Shown here: in pieces, positions 26,147 through 37,300 of the stretch | Layout of the letters: the number at the start of each line of letters is the position of its first letter | Numbering within the stretch: the stretch's first letter is position 1 | Source: Streptomyces rishiriensis | GTDB taxonomy: Bacteria; Actinomycetota; Actinomycetes; Streptomycetales; Streptomycetaceae | Direction of reading: 5' to 3' | NCBI RefSeq assembly: GCF_030815485.1 | Contig: NZ_JAUSWV010000003.1 | Location: 61,950 to 125,949, forward strand | Length of the DNA: 64,000 nt | Notes under the pieces: generated by a model | The model's input: only the letters and a program-made list of their open reading frames with translations | Database searches by the model: none | What the model was told of the DNA's origin: nothing | Translations under genes and position numbers: made by a program

Positions 26147-27237
26147 CCAGCGCTCAGCGCAAGGACGACCACGTCCGGCTCGCCCTGGAGCAGCAGCACA
26201 CGCACAGCGGACGCAACCAGTTCGACGAGGTGTCCTTCGTCCACCATGCCCTGGCCGGCATCGACCGGCCGGACGTGTCCTTGGCCACGACGTTCGCCGG
26301 CATCACCTGGCGGGCGCCGCTCTACATCAACGCGATGACCGGCGGCAGCGTCAAGACCGGTGCCATCAACCGGGACCTGGCCATCGCCGCCCGGGAGAGC
26401 GGGGTGGCCATCGCCTCGGGCTCCATGCACGCCTACTTCAAGGACCCCTCGTGCGCGGACACCTTCCGGGTGCTGCGCGAGGAGAACCCGGACGGGTTCG
26501 TCATGGCGAACGTCAACGCGACGGCGTCGACGGACAACGCGCGGCGCGCCATCGACCTGATCCGGGCCGACGCCCTGCAGATCCACCTCAACACGGCGCA
26601 GGAGACGCCCATGCCGGAGGGGGACCGCTCCTTCGGGTCCTGGGCGGCGCAGATCGAGCGGATCGCGGCGGCCGTCGACGTCCCCGTCATCGTCAAGGAG
26701 GTCGGCAACGGGCTGAGCCGTCAGACGATCCTGGCGCTGGTGAACCTGGGCGTCGCGGCGGCCGACGTCAGCGGCCGGGGCGGCACGGACTTCGCCCGGA
26801 TCGAGAACGGCCGGCGTGAACTCGCCGACTACGCCTACCTGCACGACTGGGGGCAGTCCACCGCCGCCTGCCTGCTGGACGCGCAGGACAGCGGCCTGCC
26901 CCTGCTGGCCTCGGGCGGTGTCCGCAACCCGCTCGACGTCGCGCGCGCCCTCGCCCTGGGCGCCGGCGCCGTCGGATCGTCCGGCGGGTTCCTGCGCGTG
27001 CTGCTCGACGGCGGCGTGCCGGCGCTGATCGCGCGGCTCGCGGCGTGGCTCGAGCAGCTGGCGGCCCTGCAGACCATGCTCGGCGCCCGCACACCGGCCG
27101 ACCTCGCACGCTGCGATCTGCTGATCCACGGCGATCTGAGGTCCTTCTGCAGCGACCGGGGCGTCGACACGCGGCGCCTCGCCCAGCGTTCCAGCTCCAT
27201 CGACGCCCTCCACGAGATGACGGGAAGCACACGATGA
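26143..27237 (+). CDS. fni: Type II isopentenyl diphosphate isomerase (FMN-dependent)
   Basis: A 364-residue FMN protein interconverting IPP and DMAPP. It has the N-terminal RKDDHVRLALEQQ, the flavin/substrate loop YINAMTGGS (61-69), MHAYFKDPS, an HLNTAQE segment with the acidic Mg-binding residue, and the phosphate-binding GGSGG-like VSGRGGTDFA. Length and sequence match actinomycete type II enzymes. Overlapping ATGA junctions occur on both sides. Confidence 0.95.
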   Translation: MTSAQRKDDHVRLALEQQHTHSGRNQFDEVSFVHHALAGIDRPDVSLATTFAGITWRAPLYINAMTGGSVKTGAINRDLAIAARESGVAIASGSMHAYFKDPSCADTFRVLREENPDGFVMANVNATASTDNARRAIDLIRADALQIHLNTAQETPMPEGDRSFGSWAAQIERIAAAVDVPVIVKEVGNGLSRQTILALVNLGVAAADVSGRGGTDFARIENGRRELADYAYLHDWGQSTAACLLDAQDSGLPLLASGGVRNPLDVARALALGAGAVGSSGGFLRVLLDGGVPALIARLAAWLEQLAALQTMLGARTPADLARCDLLIHGDLRSFCSDRGVDTRRLAQRSSSIDALHEMTGSTR

Positions 27238-28295
27238 CTGATGCCCACGCGATCGCCGGCATCCCGATGAGGTGGGTGGGCCCCCTGCGCATCTCGGGGA
27301 ACGTCGCCGACACCGAGATCCAGGTACCGCTCGCCACCTACGAGTCGCCGCTGTGGCCCTCCGTGGGGCGCGGCGCGAAGGTCTCCCGGCTGGCCGAGAA
27401 GGGGATCGTCGCCACCCTCGTCGACGAGCGGATGACCCGCTCGGTCCTCGTCGAGGCGACCGACGCGCAGACCGCGCTCACGGCCGCGCGGACCATCGAG
27501 GCCCGCATCGACGAGCTGCGCGAAGTGGTGCGCGGCTGCAGCCGGTTCGCCCAGCTGATCGGCGTCCGGCACGAGATCACGGCCAACCTGCTGTTCATCC
27601 GGTTCGAGTTCTCCACCGGTGACGCCTCCGGGCACAACATGGCCACCCTGGCCTCCGACGCGCTGCTGGGGCACCTGCTGCAGAGCGTCGAGGGCATCTC
27701 CTACGGATCGATCTCGGCGAACTACTGCACGGACAAGAAGGCCACCGCCATCAACGGCATCCTGGGCCGCGGCAAGAACGTGGTCACCGAGCTGCTGGTG
27801 CCGCGTGAGGTGGTGGCCGGGGTCCTGCACACGACGGCCGCGAAGATCGTCGAGCTGAACATCCGCAAGAACCTGCTCGGGACCCTGCTCGCCGGCGGTG
27901 TCCGCTCGGCGAACGCCCACTACGCGAACATGCTGCTCGCGTTCTACCTGGCGACCGGCCAGGACGCGGCCAACATCGTCGAGGGCTCGCAGGGCGTCGT
28001 CATGGCCGAGGACCGCGACGGCGACCTCTACTTCTCCTGCACCCTGCCGAACCTGATCGTGGGCACCGTGGGCAACGGCAAGGGCCTGGGGTTCGTGGAG
28101 ACGAACCTGACCCGGCTGGGCTGCAAGGCCGACCGCGAGCCCGGCGCCAACGCCCGCCGGCTCGCCGTCCTGGCGGCGGCCACGGTGCTGTGCGGTGAGC
28201 TCTCGCTGCTCGCGGCGCAGACCAATCCGGGTGAACTCATGCGCGCGCACGTCCAGTTGGAACGCGACAACACGACCGCGAAGGTTGGTGTATGA
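27234..28295 (+). CDS. 3-hydroxy-3-methylglutaryl-CoA reductase (class I, NADPH)
   Basis: A 353-residue soluble HMG-CoA reductase. The catalytic Glu lies in ATYESPLWPS (E37), GDASGHNMAT (129-138) binds nucleotide, DKKATA (167-172) supplies the catalytic Lys, and GTVGNGKGLGF is near the substrate pocket. It lacks the membrane domain of eukaryotic enzymes, as expected. It reduces HMG-CoA to mevalonate, the committed step. The length equals that of the CL190 enzyme. Confidence 0.95.
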   Translation: MTDAHAIAGIPMRWVGPLRISGNVADTEIQVPLATYESPLWPSVGRGAKVSRLAEKGIVATLVDERMTRSVLVEATDAQTALTAARTIEARIDELREVVRGCSRFAQLIGVRHEITANLLFIRFEFSTGDASGHNMATLASDALLGHLLQSVEGISYGSISANYCTDKKATAINGILGRGKNVVTELLVPREVVAGVLHTTAAKIVELNIRKNLLGTLLAGGVRSANAHYANMLLAFYLATGQDAANIVEGSQGVVMAEDRDGDLYFSCTLPNLIVGTVGNGKGLGFVETNLTRLGCKADREPGANARRLAVLAAATVLCGELSLLAAQTNPGELMRAHVQLERDNTTAKVGV

Positions 28296-28298
28296 GGT

Positions 28299-29468
28299 AT
28301 GTCCATATCCATCGGAATCCACGATCTGTCGATCGCGACGGCCGAGTTCGTCCTGCCGCACACGGCGCTCGCCGCCTACAACGGCACCGACATCGGCAAG
28401 TACCACGTGGGCATCGGCCAGGAGTCGATGAGTGTTCCCGCCGCTGACGAGGACATCGTGACGATGGGTGCGGCGGCGGCCGCACCGATCATCGCCCGGC
28501 ACGGCAAGGACCGCATCCGCACGGTCGTCTTCGCCACCGAGTCCTCGATCGACCAGGCGAAGGCCGCCGGGGTGTACGTCCATTCGCTGCTCGGGCTGCA
28601 GTCGGCGACCCGCGTCGTCGAACTGAAGCAGGCCTGCTACGGGGCGACGGCGGCCCTGCAGTTCGCCATCGGCCTGGTGCAGCGCGACCCCGCCCAGCAG
28701 GTCCTGGTGATCGCCAGCGACGTCTCCAAATACGAGCTGGACAGCCCCGGTGAGGCCACCCAGGGCGCGGCCGCGGTGGCCATGCTGGTCTCGGTCGACC
28801 CCGCCCTGGTGCGCATCGAGGACCCCTCCGGCCTGTTCACCGCCGACGTCATGGACTTCTGGCGGCCGAACTACCGCGATGCGGCCCTGGTCGACGGGCA
28901 GGAGTCCATCGGCGCCTACCTGCAGGCGGCGGAGGGCACCTGGAAGGACTACACGGAGCAGGGCGGCCGCTCGCTCGAGGAGTTCGCCGCGTTCTGCTAC
29001 CACCAGCCGTTCACGAAGATGGCCTACAAGGCCCACCGTCACCTGCTGAACTACTGCGGCTACGACACCGACAAGGACGTCATCGCCCGCGATCTGGGGC
29101 AGACCACCGCCTACAACACCGTGATCGGCAACAGCTACACCGCGTCGGTGTACCTGGGCCTGGCCGCGCTGCTGGACCAGGCGGACGACCTGAGCGGCCG
29201 GCCCGTCGCCTTCCTCAGCTACGGCTCCGGCAGCGTCGCGGAGTTCTTCGCCGGGACCGTGGTCGCCGGCTACCGCGAGCACCTGCGGACCGAGGAGAAC
29301 CAGGAGGCGATCAGCCGGCGCACACCGGTCGACTACGCCGGCTACCGCGCACTGCACGAGTTCAAGTTCCCCGCCGACGGCGGCGACCACGCCACCCCCG
29401 AGCAGACGACGGGGCCGTTCCGGCTGGCCGGGATCAGCGGCCACAAGCGCCTCTACCAGCGGCGCTAG
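28299..29468 (+). CDS. 3-hydroxy-3-methylglutaryl-CoA synthase
   Basis: A 389-residue thiolase-fold enzyme that condenses acetyl-CoA and acetoacetyl-CoA. The catalytic Cys113 lies in LKQACYGATAAL, the general-base Glu in FATESS (E81), His in CYHQPFTKMAYKAH, and the conserved GNSYTAS and SYGSGSVAEFF near the C-terminus. It starts 3 bp after the reductase stop with a weak ribosome site, so it probably relies on coupling. It is followed by 113 bp before the acetoacetyl-CoA synthase gene. Confidence 0.95.
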   Translation: MSISIGIHDLSIATAEFVLPHTALAAYNGTDIGKYHVGIGQESMSVPAADEDIVTMGAAAAAPIIARHGKDRIRTVVFATESSIDQAKAAGVYVHSLLGLQSATRVVELKQACYGATAALQFAIGLVQRDPAQQVLVIASDVSKYELDSPGEATQGAAAVAMLVSVDPALVRIEDPSGLFTADVMDFWRPNYRDAALVDGQESIGAYLQAAEGTWKDYTEQGGRSLEEFAAFCYHQPFTKMAYKAHRHLLNYCGYDTDKDVIARDLGQTTAYNTVIGNSYTASVYLGLAALLDQADDLSGRPVAFLSYGSGSVAEFFAGTVVAGYREHLRTEENQEAISRRTPVDYAGYRALHEFKFPADGGDHATPEQTTGPFRLAGISGHKRLYQRR

Positions 29469-29572
29469 CGCGCCGCCCGGGCGCGCACAGGCAGACGGGG
29501 CGGCCTTCACCGGGGCCGCCCCGCCTGCCCGGCGCCCTGTTCGCACCGTTTTCCAACACCACCTGAGGGGAG

Positions 29573-29644
29573 GGCAGCCGCATGCAAGACGTGACGATCC
29601 TCGGTACGGGCAGCCCCATGAAGGACGTCAGGATCCTCGGTACG
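29573..29644 (+). repeat. 36-bp tandem duplication covering the start of the acetoacetyl-CoA synthase gene
   Basis: Segments 29573-29608 and 29609-29644 are near-identical copies. Both contain GGCAGCC, an ATG and ATCCTCGGTACGG. The result is two candidate starts (29582 and 29618) and a repeated peptide (DVTILGTG, then DVRILGTG) at the N-terminus. Confidence 0.8.
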
Positions 29645-30595
29645 GGTGCCTGTGTGCCGGACCGGATCGTCTCCAACGACGAGGTCGGTGCGCCGGCCGG
29701 GGTCGACGACGCATGGATCACCCGCAAGACCGCGATCCGCGAGCGGCGCTGGGCCGCCCCGGAGCAGGCCACGTCGGACCTGGCCACGGCCGCGGCGCGG
29801 GCCGCGATGGAATCGGCCGGCATCACGGCCGAGCAGCTGTCGGTGATCGCGGTCGCCACGTCCACCCCGGACCGGCCCCAGCCGCCGACGGCCGCCTACG
29901 TCCAGCGCAATCTCGGCGCGTCCGGCACCGCGGCGTTCGACGTCAACGCGGTGTGTTCGGGCACCGTGTTCGCGCTCTCCGCGGTCGGCAGCGTCATCCT
30001 GCGGCGGGGCGGCTGTGCGCTGGTCATCGGCGCCGACGTGTACTCGCGCATCCTGAACCCGGCCGACCGCAAGACGGTCATCCTGTTCGGCGACGGCGCC
30101 GGCGCGATGGTCCTGGGCCCGGCCGACCGGGGCCCGCTGGTGCGCCATGTCGCCCTGCACACGTTCGGCGCGCTCGCGGACCTGATCCAGGTGCCCGCGG
30201 GCGGCAGCCGGCTGCCCGCCGACCAGGGCGCCCTCGACGCCGGGCTGCAGTACTTCGCGATGGACGGGCGCGAGGTGCGCCGCTTCGTGGTGGAGGAACT
30301 GCCGCAGCTGGTCAAGGGATTCCTCCACGAGGCCGGCGTCGGAGCGGAGGACATCAGCCACTTCATCCCGCACCAGGCCAACGGCATCATGCTCGACGAG
30401 GTCTTCGCGGACCTGTCCCTGCCCCGCGCCACCATGCACAAGACGGTGACGCACTACGGCAACACCGGGGCCGCCTCCATCCCGATCACCTTGGACGCGG
30501 CCGTCCGCGAGGGCGCCTTCCGCCCGGGCGAGCTGATCCTGATGGCCGGATTCGGCGGCGGCATGGCCGCGAGTTTCGCGCTGGTCCAGTGGTGA
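29582..30595 (+). CDS. nphT7: Acetoacetyl-CoA synthase, NphT7-like KAS III
   Basis: A 337-residue KAS III-fold enzyme that condenses acetyl-CoA with malonyl-CoA to acetoacetyl-CoA, feeding HMG-CoA synthase. The catalytic triad is Cys125 (VNAVCSGTVFA), His in FIPHQANGIM and Asn in HYGNTGAAS. The sequence closely follows NphT7 of Streptomyces CL190, and the seventh place in the operon is the same. The N-terminus is unusual: a 12-residue duplication gives a second in-frame Met at 29618. The first ATG has the better ribosome site (GGGGAGGG), but the second gives a length closer to homologues. Confidence 0.93.
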   Translation: MQDVTILGTGSPMKDVRILGTGACVPDRIVSNDEVGAPAGVDDAWITRKTAIRERRWAAPEQATSDLATAAARAAMESAGITAEQLSVIAVATSTPDRPQPPTAAYVQRNLGASGTAAFDVNAVCSGTVFALSAVGSVILRRGGCALVIGADVYSRILNPADRKTVILFGDGAGAMVLGPADRGPLVRHVALHTFGALADLIQVPAGGSRLPADQGALDAGLQYFAMDGREVRRFVVEELPQLVKGFLHEAGVGAEDISHFIPHQANGIMLDEVFADLSLPRATMHKTVTHYGNTGAASIPITLDAAVREGAFRPGELILMAGFGGGMAASFALVQW

Positions 30596-31281
30596 GGACC
30601 GCCCGCGAACGTGCCGGGACCACCCCGTGCCGCGCCCGCCCGCCCCGGCACCACTGACCCCCTCGAACCCCTCAGCCCCGGCCCGGGCCGAGGGGTTCAC
30701 CGCGCTGATGGCCGGCACCATCGGCCGGCCCGGCCCCGGCGCCTGGCGCCCGCGGCTGCCCCGCCTGGACATCGACGAGGTCGTCACCACCGTCCGAGCC
30801 CCGCCCCGCCGGCAGCTGGTGACCACACCCCACACCCCGCACCCCGCACCCCGCACTCCCGTATCCCGGCACAGGGCTGCGCAGTGCGGGGCGCAGGCGC
30901 ACCTGTCGTCCCGGCACAGGGCTGCGGGGGCGGCGGGGGCACGCCCGGGTCGTGACCGCTGCGGGGCACGCCCGGGTCGCCGTCAGGCGGCCGCACGCCG
31001 GTGCTCTGCGCGCCGGCGGCTGTCCGGCCGGCGGCTGTCCGGCCGGCGGCTGTCCGGCCGGCGGCTGTCCGGCCGGCGGCTGCGGGCCCCGCAGCGGTCA
31101 CCAACTCCCTTACGGACGCGGCTGGCCGGGCCCCGCCGGGCCGGCCGTGTCCCGGACGGCGGGGGCCGGCGCGCAGGCCCGCCGGCGCCTGCCGTGCGCC
31201 GAACACCGAGGGCCTGCCCGGCGGAGCGGGGCGCGGACGCGGGGTCCGCACCCTGATCCGCCGGACAGGCCCCGGGCGGGG
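30596..31281. repeat. Spacer with five 15-bp GGCGGCTGTCCGGCC repeats
   Basis: About 0.69 kb beyond the mevalonate operon. Exact 15-bp copies stand side by side at about 31011-31080. CACCCCGCACC repeats occur at 30825-30860, and a duplicated TCCCGGCACAGGGCTGCG at about 30873 and 30910. A GC-rich inverted segment (CCTCAGCCCCGGCCCGGGCCGAGG) at about 30670 could terminate the mevalonate operon. No gene is supported. Confidence 0.55.
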
Positions 31282-31605
31282 TCAGCTGCCGTCACGGACG
31301 CGGTCGTAGGCCGGCCACAGTTCGTGGGCGAGCAGCATCTCCTGTTCGGACAGCGGGATGTCTTCCCGCAGCCGCTCGGGGTGGGCGGGCGGTGGCCCGC
31401 CGGCCCCCGGCGGCAGTTCCATGAACCGTGCCCGGGCGTAGCGCACCAGGCGGCTCTTGGGGCGTGCGGCGAAACGGGACGGGTCCATGCCCTGCACCGC
31501 CTCGGGCCCCACATAGAGGGCTCCCAGGCACGCCAGCGCCCGCCCCACGGCCCGCAGCAGGCCGTTGATCAGCCGCAGAGCGCCACGCAGTATCCGAAGA
31601 ATCAT
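31282..31605 (-). CDS. Small hypothetical protein, DUF6059-like
   Basis: A 107-residue protein with an amphipathic N-terminal helix rich in Leu and Arg (MILRILRGALRLINGLL) and a hydrophobic segment. The C-terminal part is HPERLREDIPLSEQEMLLAHELW. The HPERLR..PLSxxE motif resembles DUF6059 proteins that often occur in Streptomyces secondary-metabolite loci. Function unknown. The start at 31605 has GGAGG 7 nt upstream. A terminator at 31809 separates it from the SAM-cycle operon, so it probably has its own promoter. Confidence 0.65.
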   Translation of the reverse strand: MILRILRGALRLINGLLRAVGRALACLGALYVGPEAVQGMDPSRFAARPKSRLVRYARARFMELPPGAGGPPPAHPERLREDIPLSEQEMLLAHELWPAYDRVRDGS

Positions 31606-31808
31606 GTCTGCACCTCCGCACCTCCACTCGTCGTTGCTACAGAGACTGGCAAGGTTCACTCGTGGACCGATCGAGGAGGCGTGGCGCACGGCGATGCTGT
31701 TTTTCGGCCCCCGGGCGCCCTGTTCCGGTGCGGGCGGCGCCGTACCGCGGGCGCGGCAGGGCGCGGGTGCGGCGGTGGGCGGGCGCGGCGGTGGGCGGGC
31801 AGGACGAC

Positions 31809-31843
31809 GAGGCGCGCTGCAGCGGATGCGTGCAGCGCGCCTC
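31809..31843 (-). terminator. Hairpin terminator of the SAM-cycle operon
   Basis: GAGGCGCGCTGCA and TGCAGCGCGCCTC form a perfect 13-bp stem with a 9-nt loop, 17 bp after the stop of the 40-residue reading frame that ends the operon. Confidence 0.7.
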
Positions 31844-31859
31844 GGTGTGGTGGCGGGGG

Positions 31860-31982
31860 TCAGTCGATACCGCGTACGAGATGGGACTCCCCCATGTCGT
31901 CCTCGTCGATGCCGGCGAGCCGGAGCGGCGGGGCCGGGGCGTCCTGGGGCTGCCTGTGGTCCTCCTTCGAAAGGTCGTGCAC
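31860..31982 (-). CDS. Possible 40-residue peptide at the end of the SAM-cycle operon
   Basis: A GTG at 31982, preceded by AAGGAGG at a good distance, opens a 40-codon frame. It starts VHDLSKEDHRQP and ends with an acidic stretch (GIDEDDMGES) and HLVRGID. It begins 24 bp after the SAH hydrolase stop and ends just before a perfect terminator hairpin, which supports translation. It has no Cys, no signal peptide and no known motif. Function unknown. Without conservation data it remains a candidate. Confidence 0.45.
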   Translation of the reverse strand: MHDLSKEDHRQPQDAPAPPLRLAGIDEDDMGESHLVRGID

Positions 31983-32006
31983 CTGGTCCTCCTTGGGTCG
32001 GTCGGC

Positions 32007-33441
<1,435 letters not shown>

Positions 33442-33464
<23 letters not shown>

Positions 33465-34347
33465 GCCGGGTACTCCTTGAGTTCGTTACGTTGCGGTGGA
33501 TTTCGAGCGTCGCCGTCGAGCGGTTCAGGGTGATGTAGTGCAGTCCGGGGGCGCCTTCGGCGAGGAGCCGCTGGGCCATCGCGGTGGCGTGCTCGACGCC
33601 GATGCGGTGGCCGTCGGCGGGGTCGTCGCGCACGGCGTCCAGGCGGTGGGCCAGGTCCTCGGGGAAGGCGGCGCCGCTGAGTTCGGCGAAGCGGGCGATC
33701 TGGCGTACGTCGGTGGCCGGCATGATCTCCGGGATGATCGGGGTGTCGCAGCCCGCGGCGGTCACCCGGTCGCGCAGCCGCAGATAGTCCTCGACGCGGA
33801 AGAACATCTGGGTGATGGCGTAGTCGGCGCCCGCCCTGCACTTGGCGACGAAGTGGCGGATCTCGCTGTCCCAGTCCGATGAGCGCGGATGGCGCTCCGG
33901 GAAGGCCGCCACGCCGACGCTGAAGTCCCCCGACTCCTTGACCAGGGCGACCAGTTCATGGGCGTGGGTGAAGCCGTCGGGGTGCGCTGTCCAGGGGCCG
34001 TTCGGGTCGCCGGGCGGGTCGCCGCGCAGGGCGAGGACGTCGCGCACGCCGGCGTCGGCGTACTGGCCGATGATGTGGCGCAGTTCCGCCACCGAGTGGC
34101 CGACCGCGGTCAGGTGGGCGACGGGGCGCAGGGTCGTCTGGGCGGCGATCCGTTTGGTCACCTCGACGGTGCGGTCCCGGGAGGAGCCGCCGGCGCCGTA
34201 GGTGACCGAGACGAAGGTGGGCGCGAGGGGTTCGATCCGGCGGATCGCCTCCCACAGCGTCCGTTCGCCCTTGGCCGTCTTGGGCGGGAAGAACTCGAAG
34301 GAGAACGACGGGCCTGCCCGGCCGAGGGTGTCGCGCAGGGTGGTCAT
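33442..34347 (-). CDS. metF: 5,10-methylenetetrahydrofolate reductase
   Basis: A 301-residue TIM-barrel flavoprotein producing 5-methyltetrahydrofolate for methionine synthase. It has SFEFFPPKTAKGERTLWEAI at the N-terminus, VSVTYGAGGSSRDRT, ALRGDPPG and ITQMFFRVEDY, all standard for MetF. Its ATG overlaps the metH stop by 4 bp, and its 3' end overlaps ahcY by 23 bp, so the genes form one translationally coupled operon. Confidence 0.95.
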
Positions 34348-37300
34348 GTGCGGCCTCCGGCGTTGAAGTAGCTGGCCTCGGGGTGGTGCACGACGATGGC
34401 GTCCGTGGACTGTTCGGGGTGCAGCTGGAACTCCTCGGACAGGTGGACGCCGATGCGCTCGGGCCGCAGCAGGCCGGCGATCTTGGCGCGGTCCTCCAGG
34501 TCGGGGCAGGCCGGGTAGCCCAGGGAGTAGCGGCAGCCCTGGTACTCGGTGCGGAACATGGCGTCCAGTGAGGTGGGGTCGGCCGAGGCGATACCGAGTT
34601 CGGCGCGCACGCGTGCGTGCCAGTACTCGGCGAGGGCCTCGGCCAATTGCACGGACAGGCCGTGCAGTTCGAGGTAGTCGCGGTAGGCGTCGGCCTCGAA
34701 GAGCTTCGCGGTCTCCTCGCCGATGCGGGAGCCGACGGTGACGACCTGGAGGGCGACGACGTCGCTCTCCCCCGACTCCTGGGGGCGGAAGAAGTCGGCC
34801 AGGCACAGGCGGCGGCCGCGGCGCTGGCGGGGGAAGGAGAAGCGGGTCAGTTCGGAGCCGTTGTCGTCCAGCAGGATCAGGTCGTCGCCCTTGGAGACGG
34901 CACGGAAGTAGCCGTGCACGACGGCCGCCTCGAGGAGGTTGTCGGTCTGGAGCCGGTCGAGCCAGCCGCGCAGGCGGGGCCGGCCCTCGGTCTCGAGGAG
35001 TTCCTCGTAGGTCGGGCCGCCGCCGGCGCGGGTCTGCTTCAGGCCCCACTGGCCCTTGAACAGGGCGTTCTCGTCGAGCCAGGAGGCGTAGTCCCTGAGC
35101 GGGATGCCCTTGATGACGCGGGTGCCCCAGAACGGCGGGGTGGGCACAGGGTTGTCGGTGGCGACGTCGGAGCGTCCTTCTTCGGGGCGCTCCTGGGGGA
35201 TGACGGGGGCACTGGCGGTGGTCCTGACCCGGCGCTGCTTCAGCTCGGGCAGTTTCGCGCCGGGTACCTGCCGTTTGACGGCGATGAGGGCGTCCATCAG
35301 GCGCAGGCCCTCGAAGGCGTCGCGGGCGTAGCGGACCTCGCCCTGGTAGATCTCGTGCAGGTCCTGCTCGACGTAGGCGCGGGTGAGGGCGGCGCCGCCG
35401 AGGATGACGGGGTAGTCGGCGGCCATCTTGCGCTGGTTGAGCTCCTCCAGGTTCTCCTTCATGATCACCGTGGATTTGACCAGCAGGCCGGACATGCCGA
35501 TGACGTCGGCGCGGTGCTCCTGCGCGGCTTCCAGGATCGCGGAGACGGGCTGTTTGATGCCGAGGTTGACGACGGTGTAGCCGTTGTTGGACAGGATGAT
35601 GTCGACGAGGTTCTTGCCGATGTCGTGGACGTCGCCGCGCACGGTCGCCAGCACGATGGTGCCCTTGCCCTCGTCGTCGGTCTTCTCCATGTGCGGCTCG
35701 AGATGAGCCACCGCGGTCTTCATCACCTCGGCGGACTGCAGCACGAACGGCAGCTGCATCTGCCCGGAACCGAACAGCTCACCGACCACCTTCATGCCGT
35801 CCAGGAGCGTCTCGTTGACGATGTCCAGAGCGGGCCGGCTCCGCAGGGCCTCGTCGAGATCGGCCTCCAGGCCGTTCTTCTCACCGTCGATGATCCGGCG
35901 CTTGAGGCGCTCGTCCAGCGGCAGCGCGGCCAGTTCCCCGGCCCTGCCCGCCTTCAGCGACTTGGTGGTGGCCCCCTCGAACAGCGCCATCAGCTTCTGC
36001 AGCGGGTCGTAGCCCTCGGCACGGCGGTCGTAGATCAGATCGAGGGCGGTGGCCACCTCCTCCTCACTGAACCGGGCGATGGGCAGAATCTTCGACGCGT
36101 GCACGATCGCCGAGTCCAGACCCGCCTTCACGCACTCGTCGAGGAAGACCGAGTTCAGCAGCACCCGCGCGGCCGGGTTCAGACCGAAGGAGATGTTCGA
36201 CAGACCCAGCGTCGTCTGCACGTCGGGGCGGCGGCGCTTGAGTTCACGGATCGCCTCGATCGTGGCGACACCGTCGCCCCGCGACTCCTCCTGACCGGTG
36301 CAGATGGTGAAGGTCAGGGTGTCGATGAGGATGTCGCACTCCTGGATGCCCCAGTTGCCGGTCAGATCCTCGATGAGCCGCTCGGCGATGGCCACCTTCG
36401 TCTCGACCGTGCGGGCCTGGCCCTCCTCGTCGATGGTCAGCGCGATCAGCGCCGCCCCGTGCTCGCGGGCCAGCTCCGTCACCTTCACGAAGCGCGATTC
36501 GGGGCCGTCACCGTCCTCGTAGTTCACCGAGTTGATGACCGCCCGCCCGCCCAGCCGCTCCAGACCCGCCCGCAGGACGTCGATCTCCGTGGAGTCCAGC
36601 ACGATCGGCAGCGTCGACGCGGTCGCGAAACGCCCCGCCAGCTCGTCCATGTCCGCGACACCGTCACGGCCCACGTAGTCCACGCACAGGTCGAGCATGT
36701 GCGCGCCCTCACGGATCTGCTCGCGGGCCATCTCCACACAGTCGTCCCAGCGGCCCTCCAGCATCGCCTCACGGAACTTCCTCGAACCGTTGGCGTTCGT
36801 CCGCTCACCGATCGCCAGGTACGCGGTGTCCTGACGGAACGGGACGCTCTGGTAGAGCGAGGCGGCGCCGGGCTCGGGGCGCGGGTCGCGTGGTGGCGGG
36901 GTCATGGCGCGCACCCGGTCGGCGACCTGGCGCAGATGCTCCGGTGTGGTGCCGCAGCAGCCGCCGACCAGCGACAGGCCGTACTCGCGGACGAAGTTCT
37001 CCTGGGCGTCGGCCAGTTCGGAGGCGCTCAGCGGGTAGTGGGCGCCGTTCGTGCCCAGGACCGGCAGGCCCGCGTTGGGCATGCAGGACAGCGGGATGCG
37101 GGAGTGGCGGGCCAGGTGGCGCAGGTGCTCGCTCATCTCGGCGGGGCCGGTCGCGCAGTTCAGGCCGATCATGTCGATGCCGAGGGGTTCCAGCGCGGTC
37201 AGCGCGGCGCCGATCTCGGAGCCGAGCAGCATGGTGCCGGTCGTCTCCACCGTCACGGACACGATGAGCGGCACGTCCAGGCCCAGCGCCTGCAGGGCGC

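Noticed and set aside
31860..31982. The 40-residue peptide considered as a RiPP precursor
   Set aside because: No Cys/Ser/Thr-rich core and no modifying enzyme nearby.
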